A stretch of DNA of 64,000 nucleotides from Fidelibacterota bacterium. GTDB taxonomy: Bacteria; Fidelibacterota; Marinisomatia; SCGC-AAA003-L08; TS1B11. The notes below the pieces were generated by a model that made no database searches, had not been told where the DNA came from, and saw nothing but the letters and a program-made list of their open reading frames with translations. This document shows positions 8,818-17,747 of this stretch, one piece after another. How positions within the stretch are numbered: position 1 is the stretch's first letter; each line of letters opens with the position of its first letter. Location of the stretch: assembly GCA_020354025.1 (NCBI GenBank), contig CP070638.1, forward strand, positions 579,523 through 643,522, written 5' to 3'. The translations under genes and the position numbers were made by a program.

Positions 8818-9117
8818 TCACGAGTCTTGCTTCGGTTCCTGTTCCTGCTTGCTTGATTTTTTCCCAGCGGATTTCCGACGGGCGGCTTTTACGGCTTTTT
8901 TAAGCAGCTCCTGGGCCTGCTCGGCCTGATTTTTCGGTACCAGAAGCCGCACTCCCTGGCCTCCGAAAGCTCTTCCAGGTGCGGTACCCGAGAGGTCGTC
9001 ACCCTGCATGATGACCCGAATGCCTTTGGATTCCAGAAAGGCCTTATCAAAATCCGCTTCGTGCCGGTGAGGGTAGGTCTTTATAGTGATGTGTTTTGTG
9101 CGAGTGTGTCTGGACAT
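8818..9117 (-). CDS. DUF2007 domain protein with Lys-rich tail
   Basis: 99 residues, paralogue of the gene at 8549. Shared elements are KTYPHRHEADFDKAFLESKGI, a GDDLSGTAPG loop and VRLLVPKNQAEQAQELL. It differs by a C-terminal extension of about 25 residues rich in Lys, Ser, Gln and Glu (from KKAVKAARRKSAG onward) that looks disordered. The two genes lie head to tail and probably form one transcript. Function unknown. Confidence 0.78.
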   Translation of the reverse strand: MSRHTRTKHITIKTYPHRHEADFDKAFLESKGIRVIMQGDDLSGTAPGRAFGGQGVRLLVPKNQAEQAQELLKKAVKAARRKSAGKKSSKQEQEPKQDS

Positions 9118-9128
9118 ATCTGCCTCGG

Positions 9129-9356
9129 CTATTTTAGGGTCATCAGCTTACAAGTTGCCACCAGGTCGATGCCACAATTTAATCGCGGCCCTCCTATCTT
9201 GATACGGTGGAAGCAAATCCCGCCGGCTACTGGTATTCCTCTCTTGTCTTTTCCGTTCCAGCCAGCTATCTGCCACCCTGGTACGAGAGGCTGATGCACT
9301 AGGGTGGCTGACTCCCAGTCCATCCCGGGCCAGTGCAAGTTAAGATAGAGATTCAT
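9129..9356 (-). pseudogene. Remnant of a type IX-like C-terminal sorting domain
   Basis: A 75-codon open frame whose second half reads GWNGKDKRGIPVAGG..FHRIKIG and ends CKLMTLK. This is the last part of an FlgD-Ig/type IX-like sorting tail, normally W-x-G-R-(D/N)-x-x-G-x-P-(V/M)-(A/P)-(S/T)-G-(I/V)-Y-F-Y-R. The intact gene just upstream on the same strand ends with the same module (WLGRNQAGIPMASGIYFYR). Here the rest of the tail and any passenger are missing and Cys replaces the usual Tyr. It is best read as a decayed fragment of a duplicated secreted-protein gene. Confidence 0.5.
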
Positions 9357-9404
9357 ATAGACGGCGGTTGATTACGGCAGGTGTGACGGATCTAAAGCCG
9401 GCTA

Positions 9405-11423
9405 TCAGCGCAGCAGGACCGTTTTCTGTGTCTCCGTGAAATTGACGGCGTTTGATTCAGGATCTCGCGCCTCAATGCGGTAGAAGTAAATCCCGCTGGC
9501 CATTGGTATGCCAGCTTGATTCCGCCCGAGCCAAGTGGCCGTATACCTACCCGGGTCGTGGGGATTATCGACCAGGGTGATTACCTGCCGTCCCAACAAG
9601 TCATAGACCACAAGCGTGATCCGGAATGGTCTCAGGACGTAGTAGCGGATATGTGACACAGTATTGAAGGGATTGGGATAGTTCCGGTCGACAACGAATT
9701 CTGCCGGGCGGGGGGAAACGGAGACAACTTTTTTCAATATCCAGCCTTCCTGGTCAAGGGCAATCCCAACCGGAGCGGCGGGGAGGGCAATCCGAAATGC
9801 CTGTGATGCACTATCATTGAACACGGTGACCACGGTATCGCCTAGATCCGTCAGGATGGTGATATCGATGGGCATGGGGAACAGCGCCCGCTCAGGCACC
9901 TGGGTTTGCTCGATAAGCAGGTTCAAGACCGGCGAGCCCGCCGAGTCGCCAGGGCTCCACTCGACCCGGTATTCCGGCCGGCCCACTTCATATATCCACG
10001 GTTGGAAAAACCAGTCCAGGTCCTGCCCCGATACCGACTCACACACTGATTGAAAGCCGGCGGTGGTGGTGTTGCCGTAGGCGAAGCGGGGGTCATTGGA
10101 ATAGGCCAGCAGGATGTCAAAGAAGGTGGAGTCCCCGACGATGTGGCGAAGCATGTGCAGGAACCACCCGGCCTTATCGTACACCGTGATGTTAAAGATG
10201 CGTCTTACCGAGGTAGTATCGTCGACATAGATGGGATAGGGGTAATCACGGTCCATCCATTCCATGTAACCGTGGAAGTACGCCTGGCCCAGGGTGTGTT
10301 CGAAATACAGGGCCTCGGCATAGGAAGCGAAGCCCTCGTTCAGCCAGATCTCGTGCCAGCTGGAGTTGGTGATCTTATCGCCCCACCACTGGTGCGCCAG
10401 TTCGTGTGCAGTGAGGGGGGCACCGAAGGTGGTCTGACTGGTGATAGTCTGGTGCTCCATACCGCCACCCCGGGGGAACTGGGCGAGGCCATATTTCTCT
10501 GATAGAAATGGATACGGGCCGAAGATCTCGTGGAAATAATCCAGCATATCCAGGGTTTCGGTGAGCTCCGCGCGAACCGAACTGCTGTCTTCCGGGTAGA
10601 TATAGTAGCGCACTTCCATGGAGTCCCCAGGCTGGTAATGGAACCACTCTGACCAGATGGCATAGTTGGTGATGGCCAGCGAGACCAGGTAGGTGGTGAT
10701 GGGATAGGCCTCGTGCCAGTGGAAGGTGCGGGTGCCGTCGCCGTTATCTACGGTGCTCTGTAGAGTTCCATTGGACGCGGCGGTCAGGTCAGCCGGGACA
10801 GTGACGATCATGTCTACCGAATCGGCCTTGTCGCTGGGCGTGTCCCTGCAAGGCCACCAGGTCCGGGCGCCATAGGGCTGGCTCAGGGTCCAGATGACAG
10901 GATCGTCACCGTGATAATCGAAGGCGAATGCACCCCCGAGCTCGTAACTGACCGGCTGCCCGTGGTAATTCACCCGGATAGTGAAGAGCGCGTCTTTCTG
11001 GATGGGTTGGACCAGTTCGACATGCAGCAAGTTCCCGTTGTGGGTGTATTCGTTGGCGTCACCGCCTACGCTATCCACGGTCATACTGGAGTCCAGGTCC
11101 AGCTGCACCGTCGCGAAGTCATTGGTCCCGGCCCGGGCGGTCATTGTTACCGTGCCCGATATTTGCATTTCAGCAGTATCGATAGCCATCTCGATCTGGT
11201 AGTGGGATACGTCGTAATTCTCCTGGGCTGCGTAAACCTCCGCGGACTTCATTAAACGGCGGTGCTCAAGGGATGCCCGCCGGGTGTCGATCTCCGATCG
11301 CCGCATCTCAAGGAGGTCATCGCGGGTTGGTAATTGCTCCTGGGAAAAAGCGATTCCCACAATGAGAGTGGTCATACACAGTCCTGTCAGCCAGTGAGAG
11401 AGAGAGGCTACTTCATCGGCCAT
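9405..11423 (-). CDS. Secreted M1-family aminopeptidase with C-terminal sorting tail
   Basis: About 672 residues: signal peptide (..HWLTGLCMTTLIVGIAFSQ), M1 N-terminal saddle, GGGMEHQT as the GAMEN-type exopeptidase motif, HELAHQWWGD, and the third zinc ligand in WLNEGFASY. The last ~90 residues are a type IX-like sorting domain: RNYPNPFN, VYDLLGRQV, and GIPMASGIYFYR, ending VLLR. It should be exported and attached at the cell surface. ATG 11423 is chosen because it begins a compact signal peptide; an in-frame TTG at 11462 would add 13 polar residues. It is the last gene of a leftward group with two barrels and a lipoprotein. Confidence 0.88.
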   Translation of the reverse strand: MADEVASLSHWLTGLCMTTLIVGIAFSQEQLPTRDDLLEMRRSEIDTRRASLEHRRLMKSAEVYAAQENYDVSHYQIEMAIDTAEMQISGTVTMTARAGTNDFATVQLDLDSSMTVDSVGGDANEYTHNGNLLHVELVQPIQKDALFTIRVNYHGQPVSYELGGAFAFDYHGDDPVIWTLSQPYGARTWWPCRDTPSDKADSVDMIVTVPADLTAASNGTLQSTVDNGDGTRTFHWHEAYPITTYLVSLAITNYAIWSEWFHYQPGDSMEVRYYIYPEDSSSVRAELTETLDMLDYFHEIFGPYPFLSEKYGLAQFPRGGGMEHQTITSQTTFGAPLTAHELAHQWWGDKITNSSWHEIWLNEGFASYAEALYFEHTLGQAYFHGYMEWMDRDYPYPIYVDDTTSVRRIFNITVYDKAGWFLHMLRHIVGDSTFFDILLAYSNDPRFAYGNTTTAGFQSVCESVSGQDLDWFFQPWIYEVGRPEYRVEWSPGDSAGSPVLNLLIEQTQVPERALFPMPIDITILTDLGDTVVTVFNDSASQAFRIALPAAPVGIALDQEGWILKKVVSVSPRPAEFVVDRNYPNPFNTVSHIRYYVLRPFRITLVVYDLLGRQVITLVDNPHDPGRYTATWLGRNQAGIPMASGIYFYRIEARDPESNAVNFTETQKTVLLR

Positions 11424-11482
11424 TGGTTTACGGCTCTTCCTTTGGCTGAATTGACTGGTCAAAAGCGGCTGCGGTGGGTATG

Positions 11483-12211
11483 TCAGAAGCTGTATGCCAG
11501 ACCCAGCATCAGCGATACTCCACCGATATTGAGGTTTTCGTGTGTGATCCAGGTCCCGTCCTCGTCATCGACGATACGGACGTTGCTGGGAATCCAGGTA
11601 TATTTGAGCTGGGCCTCCAGTAAAATGTCGTAGTACAGCGGGCGGTGGAAGCCGGCGATGCCGTGCAAGCCCAGGCCGGTGAACTCGGTCGATTCTGCGG
11701 TTTGATTAAGTGTCTCACCGGGATAATACTCGTGCATAGTATTCCAATAGGAGCTATAAAAGCCCACTCCGGCACCCATATAGGGAACCGTGCTGGTCCG
11801 TTCAAGGAAGAAGCGGTAAATGCGGCTGACGGCGATCGGGAAAATAGTATTCAAGTAATTGTCGTAAACCTCCGGTTTGCCGTCAGGGGCCAGGGTGAGG
11901 TTGGCTTTATTATTCAGGATCCGTGCGCCCAGTTCCACCAGCCAGGCACTGCCGTCAGGCGAGGTGTAGCTGATGCTCAGGGCCACCTCCCCGCCGTCGC
12001 CGAAGCCGGAAATGTAGACATCGTCGGGGGCACCGCCCGCATCATAGCTGACGAAATACGAGCCCTGCAGCGTCGAGTTCTGGGGCACTGCGAATCCGCC
12101 CCGGATACCGACTGTAAACGGCTTATCCTGGGGAAAAACAGCAAGAGGAACAGCCAGAACCACTGCGCATAGTCCCATTTTACTGATAAAGGTTGATATC
12201 CTTTCAGTCAT
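11483..12211 (-). CDS. Outer-membrane beta-barrel protein
   Basis: 242 residues. A signal peptide (MTERISTFISKMGLCAVVLAVPL) is followed by GIRGGFAVPQ and a series of amphipathic strands ending in SLMLGLAYSF, a C-terminal aromatic strand typical of OmpA/OmpX-like barrels. No soluble domain is seen. A GAGGAA site lies about 9 bases before the ATG. It lies between the FadL-like gene and the secreted M1 peptidase on the same strand. Function unknown; probably a structural or transport barrel of 8-10 strands. Confidence 0.65.
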   Translation of the reverse strand: MTERISTFISKMGLCAVVLAVPLAVFPQDKPFTVGIRGGFAVPQNSTLQGSYFVSYDAGGAPDDVYISGFGDGGEVALSISYTSPDGSAWLVELGARILNNKANLTLAPDGKPEVYDNYLNTIFPIAVSRIYRFFLERTSTVPYMGAGVGFYSSYWNTMHEYYPGETLNQTAESTEFTGLGLHGIAGFHRPLYYDILLEAQLKYTWIPSNVRIVDDEDGTWITHENLNIGGVSLMLGLAYSF

Positions 12212-12301
12212 GATTTATTCCTCATCTGATAAAAGTGGTTGAAATACTCCATGTTCTGTTCATGGTGTCGCAAGGAGGGGAGCTGAATGAAGGGCGCTTT
12301 A

Positions 12302-13543
12302 TCAAAATCTATAGATCAGGTTCACCATCATATTGCCGGCGGAGGTTGTCTCACTTGCATCACCGCTCAGATCCCGCTGCCAGGATGTGAGGCTGTAGGC
12401 GGCGTCAATCTTGACCTGCGGCACCGGTACCACACTCAGACCCAGGGCAAAGGTTTGCTGGGTCATTTTAGCAGGGGAATCCTTATTAATGGGTGGATCG
12501 CTGCGGTAGCCACCCCGCAGCTTGGCGTTTACCAGTGGCAGCAGCAGTTCCGCCCCGGCGGCATAGCCAAGGGCAGGAGTGTATTGAGTGAGCAGGTTTT
12601 CGTTGATGGAGATGTCGATGGGAATTTTAATGGAGTCTACGATGTCAACCAGATCGGATTCAAAGCGTATCTGGGAGTAATCCAGCCAAAACAGGTCGCC
12701 GCTGATGAGAACCGGACCTAATGTGAGGGATGATCCCAGGCGGAAGTAGTAGGTGGCTTGGGATTTGTATTCGTAGGTTGAGCTAAAACCACTGGCGTCC
12801 CGGTAGATCTGGTCGACGCTGATTTCCTGGGGGCTGCGCAGGAGGAGTCCTATCCGCCAGGCCGGTAAAGGCGCGATGAGTACTCCCAGACTCAGGCCCA
12901 CTCCTGAGTATTCGGGTTTGATAAGGATGTAGTCACTGGTATCAACATTCATTCCGGTAGTAACGGTGCTGTCCCAGGAGTAAACGTTTTTCCCGGCTAG
13001 AATGTCCACTGCGCCCCCCAGAGCCAACTGAGGTGAGACCTGGTAGGCTATACCCAGGCTCCAGGTACCGAGCCATCCCTCCTCTGTCAGCACTTCCCTG
13101 ATGGTAGAGGCTTCGCCGTAAGTGAAGAGTTGTTCCCGCCGACGCTCGAAAGACCGTACCTGATTGAAGCCGAGGGCTGCGGTTAGTTTCAAGCCGGGGA
13201 TGGGAAAAGCGAAGCCAAGGTCGCCCAGCCTGGTGGCGGCGATGGTGGCGGTATTTGACGTTCCTTGAGCGCTGACGTCGGTAACGACATTGAGATAAGT
13301 GAGCCCCAGGTTGAATTCGGCCCTGGTAAGGTGGGCCAGCCCGGCGGGATTGTAATGCAGGGCGGTGATATCGTCCGCTATGCCGGTGAAAGCCAGTCCC
13401 AGGCCGCCAGCCCGGCTACCGGGACCGCCGAGCCCGGTAAAAGGCCGCACCGCATCCATATCGTCCTGGCCGCTGAGCGATACAGAGACAATTATAATTA
13501 ACAGGGCTCCCCTACGCATGATCTCGAGAAAATAGCGAATCAT
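12302..13543 (-). CDS. FadL/OmpP1-like outer-membrane protein
   Basis: About 413 residues. After the signal peptide comes the FadL/TodX/PorV-like opening GPGSRAGGLGLAFTGIADDITALHYNPAGLA, seen here as two adjacent pieces around the conserved N-P-A-G-L. The rest is long alternating strands ending NLIYRF, with a predicted barrel of about 14 strands. FadL proteins pass hydrophobic substrates through the outer membrane by lateral opening. In this phylum the same fold also occurs in secretion partners, so transport of hydrophobic compounds is only likely. An internal ATG at 13519 (MRRGALLIIIVS) would also give a good signal peptide. It follows the lipoprotein gene by 20 bases. Confidence 0.7.
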   Translation of the reverse strand: MIRYFLEIMRRGALLIIIVSVSLSGQDDMDAVRPFTGLGGPGSRAGGLGLAFTGIADDITALHYNPAGLAHLTRAEFNLGLTYLNVVTDVSAQGTSNTATIAATRLGDLGFAFPIPGLKLTAALGFNQVRSFERRREQLFTYGEASTIREVLTEEGWLGTWSLGIAYQVSPQLALGGAVDILAGKNVYSWDSTVTTGMNVDTSDYILIKPEYSGVGLSLGVLIAPLPAWRIGLLLRSPQEISVDQIYRDASGFSSTYEYKSQATYYFRLGSSLTLGPVLISGDLFWLDYSQIRFESDLVDIVDSIKIPIDISINENLLTQYTPALGYAAGAELLLPLVNAKLRGGYRSDPPINKDSPAKMTQQTFALGLSVVPVPQVKIDAAYSLTSWQRDLSGDASETTSAGNMMVNLIYRF

Positions 13544-13563
13544 ATTTAAAAGGAGACGAAAGC

Positions 13564-14541
13564 CTACGGCTTCCGACTACGCGGGCGGGAGGATTTGGCG
13601 TTACTGCTTTTTCCGCTGCTTTTGGAAGAGGACCTGGTTGTGCTGGTTGAGCGCGAGGATGACCGGGTTTGCCCGCTTGAAGAGGCGCTGCTGCTCCCGC
13701 TGTCCCGCTTGCGGCTCCCTCGGAATAATCTAGTGAGAGTGCCTTTGGGTTTTGATTTGTCGGATTTTGATGCCGCAGCCTTACCCTTGTCAGCGCTTTT
13801 TTCGGAATCCGACCCGGCTGAGGAGCTTCTGGTTCGCAACGGGACAGTGGGTATATCGCTACCAGAGATGGGAGCCAGTCCAGTGGGCAGATCCCTCCGG
13901 CCCCGGAGGCGACGCTCGGTAGCCTTGGTTTGGACTGAACGGGTGGTACGAGTCCCGTACCAGGGATGCCAGCCGTAGCCGCCGCCGTAGTAGGAGTAGG
14001 AATGCCCATAGTGCCAGGGATCGTAGTAGCCGTACCAGGGATCATAGAATCCGTACCAGGGATCATAGAAGCTATACCATGGATCATACCAGGGGTCATG
14101 CCAATAGGAATAGTCACGCCACGGGTCGTACCACCTGCCGGCGTACCAGGGCAGCCGCTGCCAGCGCCGCTGGTACTGAAGCCAGTAGCGGGACTGGAAG
14201 TCGCGGTAATGATAGGGGCCGTAGAGGTGGTAGCTGAGGTTGAACTGGAAGGCGTCGTTATCACGGTAGCGGTTGCGATACCAGTCCTGGTAGGTATAAT
14301 CGCGGTCTTCGGGCGCTTCTTCTGCTCTCGAATGGACAAGCGAGGGCTGCCGGATTGGAGCCGCCGGGGGGATGAGCGTTTCACGGTCGATGATGGCGGC
14401 GGTTACGCCCCGGGAGGGCTTGGCCTGGTGATATCCCGCGAAGCGGGGGTTATCCCTTTGTATTGCATACGAGACACACCCGGTTAGCCAAATCCCGCAA
14501 AGGAGCAGGAGCGCCGATCGAAGTAATTTACGTCCCGCCAT
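13564..14541 (-). CDS. Lipoprotein with Tyr/Trp/Asp/Pro repeats and basic Ser-rich tail
   Basis: 325 residues with a lipobox LTGC at about residues 19-22. The middle (~110-200) is a low-complexity aromatic region containing repeated Y/S-x-Y-D-P-W-Y units, for example YDPWYGFYDPWYGYYDP. The last ~110 residues are rich in Ser, Arg and Lys (SSSRSTSTTRSSSKSS) and very basic. A GGGAGGT site precedes the ATG. Aromatic YDPWY repeats could form a surface-exposed sticky or polysaccharide-binding stretch, but I know no defined family. On the minus strand an overlapping frame of similar length exists, but only this frame has a lipobox and ribosome-binding site. Confidence 0.7.
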   Translation of the reverse strand: MAGRKLLRSALLLLCGIWLTGCVSYAIQRDNPRFAGYHQAKPSRGVTAAIIDRETLIPPAAPIRQPSLVHSRAEEAPEDRDYTYQDWYRNRYRDNDAFQFNLSYHLYGPYHYRDFQSRYWLQYQRRWQRLPWYAGRWYDPWRDYSYWHDPWYDPWYSFYDPWYGFYDPWYGYYDPWHYGHSYSYYGGGYGWHPWYGTRTTRSVQTKATERRLRGRRDLPTGLAPISGSDIPTVPLRTRSSSAGSDSEKSADKGKAAASKSDKSKPKGTLTRLFRGSRKRDSGSSSASSSGQTRSSSRSTSTTRSSSKSSGKSSNAKSSRPRSRKP

Positions 14542-14732
14542 AATCTACCTCCCGTGTAAATGTAGGTAGAGGTTGTTCGATTTACAACCTTTTCCGCTAC
14601 AATAGGCTAACGGTCCAGTGCGTTGAATGGTTCCCGATGGGGATAAACCACAGAAGGGGATTGCCGCCGGGGAGCTGTTTCCAGGATGACATCCCGGCTT
14701 TAACACGGGAATGATCCACCCAGCAGTCTCTT

Positions 14733-14873
14733 CGGCATGTTATGATAGAGATTATAAAGGCTTTAAAGGCAGAAACATGCCGCATGAATCGGACCTAAAC
14801 CCCGTACTGGATATTTCCCGTAAGTCACCTTTTTTAGAAGGTTACAACATCGTTTCGAAAGTATTTTACGGGA
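14733..14873. other. Two nested inverted repeats in a divergent intergenic region
   Basis: The 390-base gap between the lipoprotein gene and the PorD-like gene holds CGGCATGTT (14733-14741) / AACATGCCG (14774-14782) and, just after, TCCCGTAA (14816-14823) / TTACGGGA (14866-14873). The second pair encloses a smaller ACCTT/AAGGT pair. These could be an RNA with two hairpins or operators between divergent genes. No coding frame here is convincing. Confidence 0.35.
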
Positions 14874-14930
14874 GTGGATTGATTATGTCTTTCTCTTGGC
14901 AATGAGCCATTCTGATTCTATCTTTAGCCC

Positions 14931-15785
14931 ATGCAAAAGACAATAATCACTATCCTGGTTGTCCTCGCTAGCTCATTGCATGGTCAATTTGCCGAGGTTG
15001 CGGTTCGGACGGACGTTGAGCGGCTGAAGGAAAGAGAGCGTCAGGACCTGCAGGGGCTGGAGGAAGCCATCCAGCAGTTCTATATCAGTTCACCATGGGA
15101 ACAGGCCATTGACGATCTTGAAATGTACCTGGACGTGCAGTTGGTGTTCCAGTCCACGCTTGCCGTTGGCAATGAGATGTATTACCAGGCCCAGATTCTT
15201 TTCAGCAATCGCCAGGACCAACGCTATTTTATCCGCGATGCAACGTTTCCTTTCTCTCCGGGACGTTCGGTGAACCTGTCATCAGCGTTCGATCCCCTGG
15301 CCTCCCTACTGGAGTTTTTCGCATATCTGCTCATCGCCGGGGAGCTGGACACCTATGAAATCCTGGCCGGATCACCGTATTACACGAAAGCCTCTTCGCT
15401 GGCAGTCATAGGCAAGAATGATCCGTACGTCGGTCGGGGATGGACCGACCGCTTGCGGATGGCGGAGCGCCTCGCAGCCAACCAGGAGTTGCGCCGGGGC
15501 AAAGCCTACTTCTATCGGGCCTTTGACATCCTGGCTGATGAAAAGCTCGACCTGGAGGAGCTGCGCAAGACCCTGGATCAATTCTATAAGTCCATACAGA
15601 CGGTTATTAAGCGCGAAGGCCAGGAGCGCCAGACCTCGATCTTCCTATCGGGACACGCGGAAGAGATAGCCGAGATGCTGGCTCTGGCCGGCATGTGGAC
15701 CGAGCTGGCCGATATGAAGTTATTGAACCCGGACGGCGAGCGGATCTACCAGAATTACCTGGAAGGCAAAAACAGGGAGCAGTAG
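14931..15785 (+). CDS. DUF4835 (PorD-like) family protein
   Basis: 284 residues with a signal peptide (MQKTIITILVVLASSLHG). Family-like features are an early helix with L..AI.QF (binding-domain start), then V..QS....NEMYYQAQILFSNRQ, and FDPLASLLEFFAYLLIAGELDTYE..GSPYY..A, which matches the conserved S-x-x-A-F-Y-A-Y-x-x-x-G-x-D-x-D-T-F pattern of DUF4835. The end has helical segments. DUF4835 proteins are annotated as PorD and occur with type IX secretion in FCB bacteria, which agrees with the tailed proteins elsewhere in the window. No clear ribosome-binding site. Confidence 0.65.
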   Translation: MQKTIITILVVLASSLHGQFAEVAVRTDVERLKERERQDLQGLEEAIQQFYISSPWEQAIDDLEMYLDVQLVFQSTLAVGNEMYYQAQILFSNRQDQRYFIRDATFPFSPGRSVNLSSAFDPLASLLEFFAYLLIAGELDTYEILAGSPYYTKASSLAVIGKNDPYVGRGWTDRLRMAERLAANQELRRGKAYFYRAFDILADEKLDLEELRKTLDQFYKSIQTVIKREGQERQTSIFLSGHAEEIAEMLALAGMWTELADMKLLNPDGERIYQNYLEGKNREQ

Positions 15786-15887
15786 GCCGGGTTTAAGTTT
15801 CTAATCCCCACCTTGGGACCTTCTTCTTTTCTCCGAATTTTCCAGCCGGTAGTCGACAGCCGGTTACCTCTCTCAAGATCCAAGAAT

Positions 15888-15915
15888 CAAGTCCCGTAGT
15901 GGGGTCTTTTTTTTT
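15888..15915 (+). terminator. Intrinsic terminator after the PorD-like gene
   Basis: AAG-T-CCC and GGGG-T-CTT arms around GTAGT, with one mismatch, followed by nine or ten T residues. The stem is short but the T-run is long. Confidence 0.5.
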
Positions 15916-16006
15916 CAGTCATGGCAAATTATGTTTCCTGTTTGCTGGAAAACGCCATATATTCTTTAGTGTTTCTGCCTCATTAACAAATAAACATCGG
16001 TGTATC

Positions 16007-17248
16007 ATGAAACGACTACCCATCGACTACGGCTTCAGCTCCCACGCCATCCACGCCGGGGAGCTAACCGATGACATCTGCCAGGCCCACATAGCCCCCA
16101 TCTACCAGACCTCCACCTTCTGTTTCAAGGACGTGGAACAAGGCCGACGCCAGTTCACCGGTAAGGAAAAGGGTTATATCTACAGCCGCTGGTACAATCC
16201 CACCGTTGAGGCCATTGAAGAGAAGGTTGCTGCCCTAGAGGGAATGGAGCTGCGGCAAAATACCAAAGAAGGTGAATCCTGCCCGGAAGTCGTCGCTTTG
16301 GCCTTCTCCTCAGGTATGGCGGCTATCAGCACCCTGCTGCTGACCTTGCTGGAGCCCGGCGACACTGTCGTCACCCACGGTGGCCTCTACGGCGGCACCA
16401 CCGAGCTGGTCGAAAAACTGCTCCCGGAGATGGAGATCAACCACGTGCTGGTACGCATGGACAAGCCGGAGGAGGTAGAGAAGGCGATCAAGCAGACCGA
16501 GCGGCTCGGCCTAATCTATCTGGAGACGCCGGCAAATCCAACCCTGAACATGTGTGACATCGCGCAGATTTGCGAGATCGCCCACGCTCACGGTCTGAAA
16601 GTAGCGGTGGATAACACCTTCGCCACGCCGATTCTGCAGCAGCCTTTGGCCCTGGGCGCAGACTACGTAGTACACAGCACCACCAAGTATCTCAACGGCC
16701 ACGGCACCACCGTGGGAGGCATAGTAGTTTCCCGGGAGCTGGACTTCGTGCGTAACGACCTGTGGAGCCACAAGGAGCTGATGGGCGGTATCCCCAGTCC
16801 CTTCGACGCCTGGTTAATCAACCAGGGCCTTAAGACGCTGGCGCTGCGCGTGGAGCGCCACTGCGCCAATGCTATGGCAGTAGCCCGGTGGCTGGACCAG
16901 CATCCCAAAGTGGCCTATGTGGCCTATCCCGGTCTGGAGCACTTCCACCACCACGAGCTGGCCCGGCGGCAGATGAGGGACTTCGGCGGGATGATATCCT
17001 TCGAGCTCAAGGGGGGCCTGGAGGCGGGTGTGACGGTGATGAACAACGTATTTCTTTGCACCCTGGCGGTGAGCCTGGGTACGGTTGACACCCTCATTCA
17101 GCATCCGGCTTCCATGACCCACTCCAATGTACCGCTGGAAGAGCGGGAAGCGTTCGGCATTACCGATGGGCTGGTGCGGCTCTCGGTGGGGATCGAGGAT
17201 GTGGAGGACATAATCGACGACCTGGACCGGGCGCTAGGGAAGATTTGA
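16007..17248 (+). CDS. PLP-dependent trans-sulfuration enzyme (cystathionine/methionine gamma-lyase or synthase type)
   Basis: 413 residues of the Cys/Met metabolism PLP family. Visible are IAPIYQTSTF, YSRWYNPTVEAIE (phosphate-binding loop of the partner subunit), SSGMAAI, GGLYGGTTELVEKLLP, DNTFATP, the Schiff-base lysine in STTKYLNGH, and SPFDAWLINQGLKTLALR. A Gly instead of Cys after the GLYG Tyr argues against a classical methionine gamma-lyase; cystathionine lyase/synthase or O-acylhomoserine sulfhydrylase remain possible. The start at ATG 16007 is where the family begins; an upstream in-frame extension is rejected. The downstream Lrp-type gene, 28 bases away, may regulate it. Confidence 0.85.
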   Translation: MKRLPIDYGFSSHAIHAGELTDDICQAHIAPIYQTSTFCFKDVEQGRRQFTGKEKGYIYSRWYNPTVEAIEEKVAALEGMELRQNTKEGESCPEVVALAFSSGMAAISTLLLTLLEPGDTVVTHGGLYGGTTELVEKLLPEMEINHVLVRMDKPEEVEKAIKQTERLGLIYLETPANPTLNMCDIAQICEIAHAHGLKVAVDNTFATPILQQPLALGADYVVHSTTKYLNGHGTTVGGIVVSRELDFVRNDLWSHKELMGGIPSPFDAWLINQGLKTLALRVERHCANAMAVARWLDQHPKVAYVAYPGLEHFHHHELARRQMRDFGGMISFELKGGLEAGVTVMNNVFLCTLAVSLGTVDTLIQHPASMTHSNVPLEEREAFGITDGLVRLSVGIEDVEDIIDDLDRALGKI

Positions 17249-17276
17249 GTTTCTAGTTCAAAGTCGGCACGGAGCC

Positions 17277-17747
17277 ATGAATAAACTGGACAGTATCGAT
17301 AAGAAAATCCTGACCCTGCTCCAGCAGCGGGGGCGGATTACCAATGCCGAGCTCAGCAAGCGGGTAGGGCTATCGGCGGCTTCGGCTCTGGAGCGGGTGA
17401 AGAAGCTGGAGCGGGGTGGGATAATCAAGGGCTACCACGCCCGACTGGACCCTGCTGCGGTGGGCATCGGCCTGGTGATCCTGGTGGAAGTAACCCTGGC
17501 ACGACACCAACATGACGCCATCTTGCGGTTCGTTGAGGCGGTGCAGACGGTGGAGGAGATCGTGGACTGCTACCACGTTACCGGGCGGGCGGACTACCTG
17601 CTGCGGGTAGTGGCCAAAGACATCCCCAGCTACGAGCTGTTCGTCATGGAGACGCTCAGCACCCTGCCCGGTGTCCAGCACATCGAAACCATGATGATCC
17701 TCTCGGCGGTGAAGGAGTCGAAGGGCCTACCGATCATGGTGGAGTAG
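17277..17747 (+). CDS. Lrp/AsnC-family transcriptional regulator
   Basis: 156 residues. The N-terminal winged helix-turn-helix (LDSIDKKILTLLQQRGRITNAELSKRVGLSA) is shown here in its usual order with the AsnC pattern D-x-x-I-L-x-x-L. The C-terminal RAM/ACT-like ligand domain starts near residue 65 and includes YHVTGRADYLLRV and the GVQHIET turn. GGAG lies just before the ATG. Regulators of this type sense amino acids; its position right behind a Met/Cys enzyme gene suggests a sulfur amino acid as effector. Confidence 0.93.
   Translation: MNKLDSIDKKILTLLQQRGRITNAELSKRVGLSAASALERVKKLERGGIIKGYHARLDPAAVGIGLVILVEVTLARHQHDAILRFVEAVQTVEEIVDCYHVTGRADYLLRVVAKDIPSYELFVMETLSTLPGVQHIETMMILSAVKESKGLPIMVE

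Noticed and set aside
13512-14384. 290-codon minus-strand frame overlapping the YDPWY lipoprotein
   Set aside because: Pro/Thr/Ser-rich artefact in another frame; it has no signal or ribosome-binding site, while the competing frame has a lipobox and GGGAGGT.
13966-14487. 173-codon plus-strand frame rich in Val, Pro and Ile
   Set aside because: Antisense shadow of the YDPWY repeats.
14711-14905. 64-codon plus-strand frame in the divergent intergenic region
   Set aside because: Overlaps both inverted repeats and has no ribosome-binding site or similarity.
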